From positions 310,001 through 374,000 of the forward strand of contig JAPOVV010000110.1 of assembly GCA_026707945.1 (NCBI GenBank): 64,000 nt of DNA, read 5' to 3'. A program made the position numbers and the translations under genes. Below, one piece after another: positions 45,708 through 54,889 of this stretch (its first letter is position 1; every line of letters begins with the position of its first letter). This stretch comes from Gammaproteobacteria bacterium (lineage in GTDB: Bacteria; Pseudomonadota; Gammaproteobacteria; Pseudomonadales; Azotimanducaceae). The notes under the pieces were generated by a model. It had not been told where the DNA came from, did no database searches, and saw only the letters and a program-made list of their open reading frames with translations.

Positions 45708-45725
45708 CGGAGCGAAATCGCTCCG
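45708..45725. repeat. hairpin after the cytochrome c gene
   Basis: CGGAGCG at 45708-45714 pairs with CGCTCCG at 45719-45725 across four bases, between two convergent genes. On the plus strand A residues follow; on the minus strand T residues precede it. Neither arrangement is a standard intrinsic terminator, but the location between convergent genes suggests a role in transcript ends. Confidence 0.4.
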
Positions 45726-45735
45726 AAAAATAAAC

Positions 45736-46542
45736 CTAAACCGGAACGTCTCCCTTCACGACGATTCGATGCATGGTGCGGAGTTCGTCGTAATCACCGA
45801 TGGCGTAGTGCATCACTGATCGATTGTCCCAAAGCACAAGGTCATTGATCGCCCATTGATGGCGATAGGTGAATTCCGGCCGCGTCGCATGGGCGAACAA
45901 CCTAAAGAGCAGCTTTTCGCTATCCTCCGTCTGCATGTCACAGATGTACTTCGTGAAGTTGCCATTCACGTACAACGCCTTTTGACCGCTCTCGTTGTGT
46001 GTCCGTACGACAGGATGGATCGAATCCTCAACATCAGGTCCAAACACTTTGCCAGTATGGAACGCATTCAGTCCCGAGATCTGCTCCTTAATTGCATCGT
46101 CAAGCGTTTCATAAGCAAGGTGTTGATTAGCGAACGCTGTGTCGCCACCCATCACAGGGAGCTGTTGTGCGTGCAACCCGGTAATGTGAGGAGGGGTCGG
46201 ATGCCATGTCATGTCAGAATGCCACCCACCACCAAAAGGATGCACCCCAGGAGAAAACTTGAACCTGCGCGCCCGGCCGCCGATAAATTGAACAAACGGT
46301 GTATCGCGATGCTTCGTTGCCGGATGCGTCAGCAGATCACCCCATTTCCGACCGAAAGCTTCAAGTTCAAGCGCAGTTAGATGTTGATCGGGAAGAACAA
46401 GAAGATGGTATTCGAGCATTAATTCACGTAGTTCACGAATCGTGAACTCGTTGTATCCGGATGCCAGATCAATCCCTTGTACACGAGCGCCAAGAGAAGG
46501 ACTTACGCGGGTGACATCGTTCTTAATCGCTGGTTCAGCCAT
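45736..46542 (-). CDS. TauD/TfdA-family 2-oxoglutarate/Fe(II) dioxygenase
   Basis: 268 residues from the ATG at 46542, which opens MAEPAIKNDVTRVSPSLGARV and matches the family; an upstream codon at 46626 would add an unlikely cysteine-rich extension. The Fe ligands are in HSDMTWHPTPP (H-x-D) and the distal His in RSVMHYAIGDYDE; the Arg for 2-oxoglutarate is in HRIVV. The VLPDQHLTALELEAFGRKWGD segment is typical of taurine/alkylsulfonate/2,4-D dioxygenases. Substrate unknown; the CoA enzymes around it suggest an organic acid or ether. It is divergent from an enoyl-CoA hydratase gene. Confidence 0.9.
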   Translation of the reverse strand: MAEPAIKNDVTRVSPSLGARVQGIDLASGYNEFTIRELRELMLEYHLLVLPDQHLTALELEAFGRKWGDLLTHPATKHRDTPFVQFIGGRARRFKFSPGVHPFGGGWHSDMTWHPTPPHITGLHAQQLPVMGGDTAFANQHLAYETLDDAIKEQISGLNAFHTGKVFGPDVEDSIHPVVRTHNESGQKALYVNGNFTKYICDMQTEDSEKLLFRLFAHATRPEFTYRHQWAINDLVLWDNRSVMHYAIGDYDELRTMHRIVVKGDVPV

Positions 46543-46663
46543 GTTTTCTTGAATGCAGTGTTTTAAACCTAATTCGTAGTATAGGCAAGGCACTCGGAAC
46601 CGAAGAACGCATACACGGGTGCACAATTTTCAAATTCAGAAGAATCTAAGCCCGATTTCTCGC

Positions 46664-47473
46664 ATGAGCAACGAAATACTCTACGAAAAGCGCGACGGTG
46701 TCGCGCTCATTACACTCAATCGCCCAGAGAAACTAAACGCGATCACAGACGAAATGCTCGCCGACTTCATCAACGTGACAAACGAGACGATGATCGACGA
46801 CGAAGTTCGCGCCGTTGTCCTCACGGGCGAAGGTCGCGCATTCTGTGCGGGTACCGACGTTAGCGCGGGGATCGCTCGCGACCACGCAGCCGCCGCCGTC
46901 GAACGTAACAAACGTATAAAGCCTGTCGAACTGCCTAAATCAACCCTGCCAGGACTTTGGACGCTGACACGTATTCCTAAACCGACGATCGCCGCGGTGA
47001 ATGGCCCTGCAGTGGGCGTAGGTGTCGAGTGGACCATCCAATGTGATTTCCGCATTGCGTCTAATGAGGCAAAGTTTGGCTGGGTATTTGCACTTCGCGC
47101 GATCACCCCCGATACAGGCGCAGGCCCTTACTTGCTACCGTACATCGTTGGCCTACCTAAAGCCTTGGAGCTGATGTACTCCGGGCGCATCATCGGAGCG
47201 GAGGAAGCGCTTGAAATCGGATTGGTGAGCAGCGTCGTCGCCAAAGAGGACCTCGTCGAGAGCGCAGTCGCGTTCGCAAACCAACTCACGGTAGGAGCGC
47301 CACTGGCTGTAAAAGGAATTAAGGAGCTGACCTATGGTTCGCTCGAATGGCCCCCGAGCGTCTTCGATGGGTACAAGACGTCAATGCTTCAGGCAACCAG
47401 TAATTCAGAAGACGCTCAAGAAGGCGTCGATTCGTTTCTACAAAAACGGACACCTCAATGGCGAGGGCGATAG
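46664..47473 (+). CDS. enoyl-CoA hydratase/isomerase family protein
   Basis: 269 residues from the ATG at 46664 (MSNEILYEKRDGVALITLNRP); an earlier in-frame start at 46619 is rejected. It shows the oxyanion segment GEGRAFCAGTDVS near 62-74 and VNGPAVGVGVEWTIQCDFRIA for the second; the family Asp/Glu at the third helix is not clear. The fourth crotonase-like or CoA-linked gene in this region, it precedes a GMC oxidoreductase gene by 50 bases. Confidence 0.88.
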   Translation: MSNEILYEKRDGVALITLNRPEKLNAITDEMLADFINVTNETMIDDEVRAVVLTGEGRAFCAGTDVSAGIARDHAAAAVERNKRIKPVELPKSTLPGLWTLTRIPKPTIAAVNGPAVGVGVEWTIQCDFRIASNEAKFGWVFALRAITPDTGAGPYLLPYIVGLPKALELMYSGRIIGAEEALEIGLVSSVVAKEDLVESAVAFANQLTVGAPLAVKGIKELTYGSLEWPPSVFDGYKTSMLQATSNSEDAQEGVDSFLQKRTPQWRGR

Positions 47474-47523
47474 ACTCGCGAAATCCTTTAGCCGTTCCTA
47501 CAGATAGATAAGGAATCGAACTA

Positions 47524-49131
47524 ATGCCGAACGATGTTGTGGATGTCGTGATTATTGGCGCAGGTGCGTCGGGTGCCGCCGTGGCATGGAGTCTTGCCGA
47601 GACACGCATGCGCATCGTATGTCTAGAGCAAGGGGACTGGATGAACCCTGCGACGTATCCGAGCAACTTTCAGGATTGGGAGGTTCACCACGGAGAAACA
47701 TCCGCAATTAGTCCGAATCACCGTAACAGAGACGCAGACTATCCAATTAACGATACTGAGTCGCCTATCGCGATCGTCAATTTCAATGCGGTAGGCGGAA
47801 GCACCATCCTTTATTCGGCGCATTTCCCGCGTTTTCATCCGTCTGATTTTCGAGTTCGTTCGTTAGATGGCGTCGCCGACGACTGGCCGATCGACTACTT
47901 CACGCTCGAGCCGTTTTTTGCAGAAAACGATCGAAACATGGGGGTCTCGGGTCTCCATGGAGATCCGGCGATTCCAGAACACCAGCCGCCTCTTCCTCAC
48001 ATTCCCTTGGGCAGGATGGGTGAAACCATCGGGCGTGGATTCAACAAGCTCGGCTGGCATTGGTGGCCATCGGATAGTGCGATCATCACCGAACCCTATG
48101 AAGGACGTGGGCAGTGTTTAAATCTAGGTCCCTGCAATACAGGGTGTGCCCAAGGTGCAAAGAGCAGCGTGGACATTTCGTACTGGCCGGTCGCTCAGCG
48201 CATGGGCGTCGAAGTCCGAACCAACTGCCGCGTAAATCAAATCACAGTCGATTCAAAAGACATGGCAACAGGCGTTGAATATTGGAATGCCGACGGAGTT
48301 ATTCAGCACCAACGCGCCGAAGTCGTAATTGTCGCTTGCAATGGGGTCGGTACACCTCGTCTATTGCTCCACTCTAAGTCCGCAAGATTTCCAAATGGAA
48401 TCGCAAATCGTTCTGGGCTAGTAGGTAAGAACCTGATGCTACATCCTTGGGGAGGTGCATCGGGATTGTTCGCGATCCCGCTTGAATCGCACTTGGGACC
48501 GCAAGGCTGCTGCCTTCTTAGTCAAGAGTTCTACGAAACTGACGAATCGCGCGGTTACGTACGCGGCTACAACCTGCAAATTACTAGAGGAAGTCCACCG
48601 ATTGCGACCGCACGCTACGGCATCGCGTCAGGAGCGATCCCATGGGGCACTGCTCACCACGATGAATTCGAGAAACGTTATGACCGAAGTGTCCACATAG
48701 GTGTCTGCGCTGAAGATCTGCCAGAGGAGCACAATCAAGTGGTACTAGACGATGTGTTGACCGACTCAAACGGCATCCCCGCACCAAAAATCCTGTATCA
48801 GACTAGCGAGAATTCGATGCGAATGTTGGCTCACGGCACCGCACGAGCAGTCGAAGCGCTCGAAGCCGCAGGGGCTATCGAAACAAGCGTCGCACCTTAT
48901 CCCATTCGGATGGCCGGATGGCATCTACTAGGCACTGCACGCATGGGCACCGACCCAGAGCGCTCCGTCGTAAACGAGTGGGGTAGGAGCCACGACGTTC
49001 GAAACCTGTTCATCGTTGATGGAAGCGTATTCGTTACATCGGGTGGCGTAAATCCCACGACGACAATTCAAGCGGTCGCACTCTATATCGCGGACGCTAT
49101 GAAACAACGTCTCGCAACATTATTTGACTAA
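47524..49131 (+). CDS. GMC-family FAD oxidoreductase (gluconate dehydrogenase-like large subunit)
   Basis: A 535-residue flavoprotein of the glucose-methanol-choline family. The FAD-binding Rossmann motif IIGAGASGAAVAWSL is near the N-terminus (about 8-22), and the GMC C-terminus has GWHLLGTARMGTD and VTSGGVNPTTTIQAVALY. It resembles gluconate 2-dehydrogenase/fructose dehydrogenase catalytic subunits. It has no Tat or Sec signal, unlike periplasmic relatives. The next gene (gap 5 bases) is a subunit-3-like protein, so a two-gene complex is likely. Electron acceptor could be a membrane cytochrome, but none is in the operon. Confidence 0.9.
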   Translation: MPNDVVDVVIIGAGASGAAVAWSLAETRMRIVCLEQGDWMNPATYPSNFQDWEVHHGETSAISPNHRNRDADYPINDTESPIAIVNFNAVGGSTILYSAHFPRFHPSDFRVRSLDGVADDWPIDYFTLEPFFAENDRNMGVSGLHGDPAIPEHQPPLPHIPLGRMGETIGRGFNKLGWHWWPSDSAIITEPYEGRGQCLNLGPCNTGCAQGAKSSVDISYWPVAQRMGVEVRTNCRVNQITVDSKDMATGVEYWNADGVIQHQRAEVVIVACNGVGTPRLLLHSKSARFPNGIANRSGLVGKNLMLHPWGGASGLFAIPLESHLGPQGCCLLSQEFYETDESRGYVRGYNLQITRGSPPIATARYGIASGAIPWGTAHHDEFEKRYDRSVHIGVCAEDLPEEHNQVVLDDVLTDSNGIPAPKILYQTSENSMRMLAHGTARAVEALEAAGAIETSVAPYPIRMAGWHLLGTARMGTDPERSVVNEWGRSHDVRNLFIVDGSVFVTSGGVNPTTTIQAVALYIADAMKQRLATLFD

Positions 49132-49136
49132 TCGGC

Positions 49137-49607
49137 ATGTCCCAATCAATCGCTTCAGACAATCCGCTCACCAATGTCCAACGCGCGATTCTTGACATCG
49201 TCTTGGATCAGATGATTCCTGAAGATTCAACACGTGGAAAACCGAGCGCCGCTGATGTCGGTGTATTTGAGTACATTATGGAACGTAGCCCTGAATCCTT
49301 CGTAGAGATCGGTCGTCAAATAAATAAACTGGACGCATTGGCGTCTTCATCCTATGAGAAGCGATACACTGAACTCACTCGTGAAGTGCAAGATGAAACG
49401 TTGAATCAACTACGCGAACAAGACTCTCGATTCCTCTTGACCCTCGCGATACAAGCCGTCGAGTGTTACTACCTCGATAGTCGCGTGATGACCGCAATCG
49501 GTCTGCCGACACGACCACCCTATCCTGATGGTTACACAGTCCATCGAGGTGATCTAACATTGCTCGACCCGGTTCGCGAGCGAGGTCAGATCTGGCGACG
49601 CACATAA
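49137..49607 (+). CDS. gluconate 2-dehydrogenase subunit 3 family protein
   Basis: A 156-residue protein. The pattern DNPLTNVQRAILDIVLDQMIPED at the N-terminus, a central helical region and the late TLAIQAVECYYLDSRVMTAIGLPTRPPYPDGYTV match subunit 3 of flavoprotein dehydrogenases of the gluconate/fructose type, which stabilise the GMC subunit and help its export. Members usually carry a Tat signal; here the first forty residues have none. It lies 5 bases after the GMC gene, which supports a complex, and 101 bases before the sigma-54 site of the porin gene. Confidence 0.88.
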   Translation: MSQSIASDNPLTNVQRAILDIVLDQMIPEDSTRGKPSAADVGVFEYIMERSPESFVEIGRQINKLDALASSSYEKRYTELTREVQDETLNQLREQDSRFLLTLAIQAVECYYLDSRVMTAIGLPTRPPYPDGYTVHRGDLTLLDPVRERGQIWRRT

Positions 49608-49708
49608 ATTGAGCAAACTATGCCATATTAGTGATCAATTTTCTATCAATTAACACCTTGCACTGCGCAGAATTCGCCATATAGTTAGCTAACAACCCAG
49701 TTTCCAAG

Positions 49709-49725
49709 TTGGCACGGAATTTGCT
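49709..49725 (+). promoter_or_regulatory. sigma-54 promoter of the porin-glnK-amtB block
   Basis: TGGCAC at 49710-49715, five bases, then TTGCT at 49721-49725: a near-perfect -24/-12 sigma-54 element with the correct spacing. It lies about 47 bases before the porin start. NtrC-type control under nitrogen limitation is expected; a half-like site TGCACTGCGC sits about 45 bases upstream but no full NtrC palindrome is evident. Confidence 0.85.
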
Positions 49726-49771
49726 TAAACTAGGAAACGCTTTAGACCGCTTGACTCAGGAGGAATCAGTC

Positions 49772-50458
49772 ATGCGCATCAAACACGGTTTTGTTGGCCT
49801 AGCTGTAGCAGTGCTCATGTGCACACCTGCGCTTGCCGACGAAGATGAAGGAGGATTCTCCGGGAATGTCACAATTGCGTCCGACTACTCATTCCGGGGT
49901 CAATCTCAAACGAACCTACTGCCTGCGGTTCAAGGCGGTTTCGACTATGAGCTCGACAATGGGTTTTCGTTCGGCACGTGGGCGTCAAACGTTAACTTCG
50001 GTGATGGTACAAGCCAAGAATTGGATCTGTACGTTGGCTTTACGCAATCGCTAAACGACACCACGTCATTGAGTTTCTCACTGATCCAATTCGAGTATCC
50101 TGGCGAGGGAGAGAACCTTGACTACCAAGAAATAACTGCGAGCCTAGACATCAGTTCTATCAGTCTGGGATTTGCATATTCTCCGAGCTATGTAGGAGTT
50201 GATGATTGGCAGTTCACGTACCTCTCAGCTGGCTACGGTACGACGCTTGGAGAAAACGTTGACTTCAGTGCAAGTATTGGACTCAACTCTGCCGACGACA
50301 TTGGTGGTGAAGGCGAAGACACTTACATCGACTACGCAGTTGGCTTCAGCGTGCCTATTAAAGGCATTGATATAGGTCTTCAAGTCGTAGGAACCAACAT
50401 CGAGGATAGCGATATTGGCGAAGGTCGACTCGTCTTTTCGTTGAGTAAATCTCTCTAA
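49772..50458 (+). CDS. TorF-family putative porin
   Basis: A 228-residue outer membrane protein of the TIGR02001/TorF type. The ATG at 49772 follows a strong AGGAGG-like site (CAGGAGGAA) and opens a signal peptide (MRIKHGFVGLAVAVLMCTPALA) before the acidic mature start. The mature part has alternating strands such as FSGNVTIASDYSFRGQSQT, the conserved YSFRGQSQT motif of this family, and ends in a strand with a hydrophobic C-terminus. Sigma-54 control and glnK-amtB downstream point to a channel for a small nitrogen compound. Substrate not known. Confidence 0.9.
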   Translation: MRIKHGFVGLAVAVLMCTPALADEDEGGFSGNVTIASDYSFRGQSQTNLLPAVQGGFDYELDNGFSFGTWASNVNFGDGTSQELDLYVGFTQSLNDTTSLSFSLIQFEYPGEGENLDYQEITASLDISSISLGFAYSPSYVGVDDWQFTYLSAGYGTTLGENVDFSASIGLNSADDIGGEGEDTYIDYAVGFSVPIKGIDIGLQVVGTNIEDSDIGEGRLVFSLSKSL

Positions 50459-50472
50459 CACCCTTCCCATAA

Positions 50473-50904
<432 letters not shown>

Positions 50905-50937
50905 GCAACATCCGAGCTAGCTAAAGGAGACTAAAAA

Positions 50938-52173
50938 GTGGAACCTCTGTTAGAAACTAACTACGCGTTAGACACGCTATACATGCTCATGACCGCGGTG
51001 TTGGTCATGTTCATGGCCTGTGGATTTTCAATGCTCGAATCGGGCATGGTAAGAGCAAAAAATACTGCGGAAATCCTTACCAAGAACGTCGCACTCTATG
51101 CGATCGCTTGCATCATGTATTTGTTCATCGGCTACCACATCATGTATGTTGGCGGTGCGGACGGCGGCGGTGTCTTACCTTCGTTTGGTCTGTTGATTGG
51201 AGAAGAGAATAGTGCCGTCGGAGATGGCACCTATTCCGCCCGTGCCGACTATTTTTTCCAAGTCGTCTTTGTCGCTACCGCCATGTCCATCGTATCCGGC
51301 GCTGTAGCTGAACGAATGAAACTTTGGGCATTCCTGATCTTCGCGGTTGTACTAACAGGATTCATCTATCCGATTCAAGGCATGTGGAAATGGGGTGGCG
51401 GTTTCTTGGACGAATACGGCTTTTTGGACTTCGCTGGTTCCGGTGTCGTTCACCTATGCGGTGCAGTCGCTGCACTTACCGGGGTTCTGTTTCTTGGCGC
51501 ACGCCGAGGTAAGTACGGTCCAAGCGGCGAAGTGCACGCTTTGCCAGGCTGTAACATGCCACTAGCCACCCTCGGTATGTTCATCCTCTGGTTTGGCTGG
51601 TTCGGTTTCAACGGCGGTTCGGAACTAATCATTTCGAATTTCGAAGAAGCGAACGTCGTCGCTCAGATATTCGTAAACACTAATATCGCTGCGTGTGGCG
51701 GGTTGATTGTCGCGCTAATTCTCGCCCGGGCGGTCTTTGGTAAGGCAGATCTCACCATGGCATTGAATGGTGCGCTAGCCGGACTGGTGTCCATTACTGC
51801 TGAACCTGCGGCAGGATCCGCGAGTCTCGCGTTGCTTACAGGCGCAATCGGTGGAGCGATTGTGTTCGGATCCATCATTGTTATGGATAGGTATCTCAAG
51901 ATTGACGACCCTGTAGGTGCGATCAGCGTGCACGGGGTGTGCGGTATTTGGGGTTTACTCGCGGTGTGCTACACGAATCCAGACGCATCTATCAGCGCTC
52001 AGTTACTAGGGATCGTTTCGATCATAGGATTCGTCGGGATCGCAACGTCCATCGTATGGGCCGCCCTCAAGTTCACGATGGGAATCCGAGTGTCTGAAGA
52101 AGACGAAGAGTCTGGCGTCGACTATTCTGAAGTCGGTATCGAAGCCTATCCCGAGTTCGTAAACGCACCTTAG
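50938..52173 (+). CDS. amtB: ammonium transporter
   Basis: A trimeric ammonia channel of 411 residues and about eleven transmembrane helices. It starts with GTG and has no cleaved signal peptide evident, with the first helix YMLMTAVLVMFMACGFSMLESGMVRAKN directly at the N-terminus. Family landmarks are GGAVVHLCGAVAALTG-like GVVHLCGAVAALTG, WFGWFGFNGGS, DDPVGAISVHGVCGIWG for the twin-His pore, and a cytoplasmic tail. GlnK lies just upstream. A strong terminator follows. Confidence 0.96.
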   Translation: MEPLLETNYALDTLYMLMTAVLVMFMACGFSMLESGMVRAKNTAEILTKNVALYAIACIMYLFIGYHIMYVGGADGGGVLPSFGLLIGEENSAVGDGTYSARADYFFQVVFVATAMSIVSGAVAERMKLWAFLIFAVVLTGFIYPIQGMWKWGGGFLDEYGFLDFAGSGVVHLCGAVAALTGVLFLGARRGKYGPSGEVHALPGCNMPLATLGMFILWFGWFGFNGGSELIISNFEEANVVAQIFVNTNIAACGGLIVALILARAVFGKADLTMALNGALAGLVSITAEPAAGSASLALLTGAIGGAIVFGSIIVMDRYLKIDDPVGAISVHGVCGIWGLLAVCYTNPDASISAQLLGIVSIIGFVGIATSIVWAALKFTMGIRVSEEDEESGVDYSEVGIEAYPEFVNAP

Positions 52174-52221
52174 CTAGCCCTACGTAAGTGACTCGATATT
52201 TATCTCACTACATCATCGAAG

Positions 52222-52249
52222 AACGCGCGGTCCTGGCCGCGCGTTTTTT
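52222..52249 (+). terminator. intrinsic terminator after amtB
   Basis: AACGCGCGG at 52222-52230 pairs with CCGCGCGTT at 52237-52245 around a six-base loop, followed by a run of T to 52249. This ends the porin-glnK-amtB transcript, so the second PII gene downstream has its own promoter. Confidence 0.9.
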
Positions 52250-52368
52250 GTGAGGTCGACGGTGACTCTATACGGCACGCTTAGCTGTCGACTAAAACCG
52301 ACACCTGACATGCGTTTCTTCGACGATCTGCGAAGTAGAATTTCGGAATTACTCCCGGACTCGACCCG

Positions 52369-52707
52369 ATGAAACTCGTTACCGCGATCATTAAGCCTCA
52401 CAAAGTAGATGAAACCCGTCAGGCACTCAACGACGTGGGTGTTACAGGAATGACGGTTACGGAAGTGAAAGGCTTCGGTCGACAGAAAGGTCATACCGAA
52501 ATGTATCGAGGTGCTGAATATGTTGTGGATTTCCTTCCGAAAGCGAAGCTTGAGATTGCGCTTGATGAAGACAATGTCGACGCCTGTATCGACGCAATTC
52601 GAAAAGCAGCTAACACGGGTAAGGTTGGTGACGGCAAGATATTCATTACGAGTCTTGAAGATGTTGTCCGTGTCCGCGATGGTGAAAGAGGTCCAAGCGC
52701 TCTTTAA
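52369..52707 (+). CDS. glnB: second PII protein (GlnB-like)
   Basis: A 112-residue PII protein very similar to the glnK product. The T-loop tyrosine is conserved at Tyr51 (HTEMYRGAEYVVDF). The start MKLVTAIIKPHKVDETRQAL and the end VGDGKIFITSLEDVVRVRDGERG are typical. Because a terminator separates it from amtB, it is a separate unit; the GlnB name is used for the copy not in the amtB operon. No sigma-54 motif is visible upstream. Confidence 0.92.
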   Translation: MKLVTAIIKPHKVDETRQALNDVGVTGMTVTEVKGFGRQKGHTEMYRGAEYVVDFLPKAKLEIALDEDNVDACIDAIRKAANTGKVGDGKIFITSLEDVVRVRDGERGPSAL

Positions 52708-52792
52708 GTCCATCTAACACCAGTATTGTCACGATGCGTGACACTGACCAACGACATATCCGACGGCTACACGTCGTCCGTTCTTACATCTC

Positions 52793-54157
52793 ATGCTATA
52801 CGTCTCCACGCGGGGTGGGGTTCAACCCGTTAATTTCGAACAGGTTTTGCTTGAAGGACAAGCAGAAGACGGTGGTCTTTTTCTCCCCGCACAATACCCT
52901 CAGTTAACCGATCGATGGGACTCTCTGAAGAGACTGTCCTTTAGCGAGCTCGCCTACGAGATTGTGTCACTCTATGCGACGGACATCGATTCAAAATCAC
53001 TTCGCACGATCCTACACGAAGCATTTACCACATTCGACGAAGACAACGTCGTACCGTTAGTTCAGATCGAAGACTTGCACATCCTTGAGCTCTTTCACGG
53101 ACCTACCTTGGCTTTTAAAGACGTAGCGTTGCAGGTGTTAGGAAGACTGTTTGAGCACGTACTACAAACGCAAGGTCGGGTGCTCAACATTCTTGGCGCC
53201 ACAAGTGGGGACACCGGAAGTGCCGCGATCGCCGGCGTGCAAGGTCGGGACGGCATTGGAATCTTCATCATGTTTCCTGATGGACGCACAAGCCAACTAC
53301 AAGAACTGCAGATGACAACGGTCCGGGAGAAGAACGTCCATTGTCTCGCAATTGACGGCAGCTTCGACGACTGTCAGCGGATCCTCAAATCCATTTTTAA
53401 CGATATTGAATTCAAGCGCCACGCTAGCCTCGGTGCTGTCAATTCGATCAATTGGGCGCGGATCATGGTGCAAATTGTTTATTACGTATACGCGAGCCTG
53501 CGCTACGACGAACCGGTAACGTTTAGTGTGCCAACTGGCAATTTCGGCAACATCCTGTCCGCCATTCTCGCCATGCGTATGGGCGCGCCTATTCGCCGTT
53601 TAGTCCTTGGCACGAATGAAAACGACATTCTCGCAAGATTTTTTATAAGTGGCGAATACAAGCGTGGCGCTGTTCAGCAAACACTGAGTCCTTCCATGGA
53701 TATCCAGGTCGCGAGCAATTTAGAACGGTTCATATACCTGTATTTAGACGGCGACTCAGAGCGACTTGTACGGTTTATGCGTGAATTCTCCGAGAATAAC
53801 CACGCGGTGCTTCGTCAAAACGGTCGTATCGATACGACAATAGACGCCTATCGTGTTGACACTGACGAAACGATCGAGACGATCCGTAAAACGTGGGATA
53901 GCTATGGCTACCTTGTTGATCCACATACGGCGGTTGGAGTCGCCGCAGCCTCACGCACGCAATCAGAAGGTCCAATCGTATGTCTCGCTACTGCACATCC
54001 TGCCAAGTTTCCCAATGCGGTCAATCAAGCAATTGGCAAGTCATTGGCAAATCACCCTCGGCTTGATGCGCTACTTGAGAAAGACGCTCACAAGGTCAAA
54101 CTACCTTCGGATCAAGAAAAAGTACGAAGCTACTTAGAAGCAAACATCATTTCGTAA
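52793..54157 (+). CDS. thrC: threonine synthase
   Basis: PLP enzyme that turns O-phosphohomoserine into threonine. The 454 residues match the class II (bacterial) length. It opens MLYVSTRGGVQPVNFEQVLLEG, has the FHGPTLAFKDVALQVLG segment with the PLP lysine, the GATSGDTGSAAI phosphate-binding motif, and the later GNFGNILSA. No hom or thrB is nearby, a split from the usual hom-thrC pair. It converges on the HAD gene. Confidence 0.96.
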   Translation: MLYVSTRGGVQPVNFEQVLLEGQAEDGGLFLPAQYPQLTDRWDSLKRLSFSELAYEIVSLYATDIDSKSLRTILHEAFTTFDEDNVVPLVQIEDLHILELFHGPTLAFKDVALQVLGRLFEHVLQTQGRVLNILGATSGDTGSAAIAGVQGRDGIGIFIMFPDGRTSQLQELQMTTVREKNVHCLAIDGSFDDCQRILKSIFNDIEFKRHASLGAVNSINWARIMVQIVYYVYASLRYDEPVTFSVPTGNFGNILSAILAMRMGAPIRRLVLGTNENDILARFFISGEYKRGAVQQTLSPSMDIQVASNLERFIYLYLDGDSERLVRFMREFSENNHAVLRQNGRIDTTIDAYRVDTDETIETIRKTWDSYGYLVDPHTAVGVAAASRTQSEGPIVCLATAHPAKFPNAVNQAIGKSLANHPRLDALLEKDAHKVKLPSDQEKVRSYLEANIIS

Positions 54158-54184
54158 TACACCCCCGTTCGAGGCGAATCTGAT

Positions 54185-54889
54185 CTATCCGCTCCTTCTA
54201 TCGATTTCTTTAATTGCCTTCCGAACATCGGTCAGGTCGTTCACGACCGCTGTTGCGTCATTCTCTATCTGGTGACGTTCGTGATCCAACCAAACAGTCT
54301 TCATTCCTGCGTTCGCTGCACCCTCTATATCTTCTCTTAAGCTATCTCCAACGTGAATCGCTCGGGAAGGATCTGAAACACGACCCAATTCAAGCGCAAG
54401 GAGAAATATCTTCGCTGATGGTTTAGCCGCACCAGCGTTTTCAGCGCTCACGTTAAATGAAAAGTACTCATTGATTGAGGTTCGAGTCACATCCGCATTG
54501 CCGTTTGTGATCGACGCCAGCTGGTACGATGTGCTCAGTTCAGCAAGAAGTCGTTTGGCGTCCGGGTACGGCTCAACTTGGCAACGCCAGTGAATGAACA
54601 CCGCAAACGCGTCCCGTGCATAGTGACGAGCATGGGAAGTCTGAATGCCAACCTCCTGAAAGCAACGTTCCATATAAGCGAGTCGAAACGCGCTCACATC
54701 ATGGGCGATATCGGGGCGCTCGCGCCGTACGGTGTCACTGATTTCCTTTAACCGCTCAACCCCTAAAGACGCATGTTGCGGAACGTGCTCGTCTATCCAC
54801 TCGTTCGTTTTTTCGGTCGCACGAAGAAGAACTTGGTGAGACTCCCAGAGTGTGTTATCAAGATCAAACGTAATCAGTTCGATAGTCAC
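54185..54889 (-). CDS. HAD-superfamily hydrolase (YigB-like)
   Basis: 234 residues with a GTG start. Motif I is TFDLDNTLWE; a helical cap domain follows, then motif II with SITNGNADV, motif III (K in AKPSAKIF) and motif IV with HVGDSLREDIEGAANAG. In E. coli yigB, a 5-amino-6-(5-phospho-D-ribitylamino)uracil phosphatase, follows xerC in the dapF-yigA-xerC-yigB order; the same order holds here (4-base overlap with xerC), so a riboflavin-pathway phosphatase is likely but not proven. Confidence 0.87.
   Translation of the reverse strand: MTIELITFDLDNTLWESHQVLLRATEKTNEWIDEHVPQHASLGVERLKEISDTVRRERPDIAHDVSAFRLAYMERCFQEVGIQTSHARHYARDAFAVFIHWRCQVEPYPDAKRLLAELSTSYQLASITNGNADVTRTSINEYFSFNVSAENAGAAKPSAKIFLLALELGRVSDPSRAIHVGDSLREDIEGAANAGMKTVWLDHERHQIENDATAVVNDLTDVRKAIKEIDRRSG

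Noticed and set aside
45708..45725. Canonical intrinsic terminator between cytochrome c and TauD genes
   Set aside because: The stem is good but no T tract follows on either strand, so it is listed only as a hairpin.
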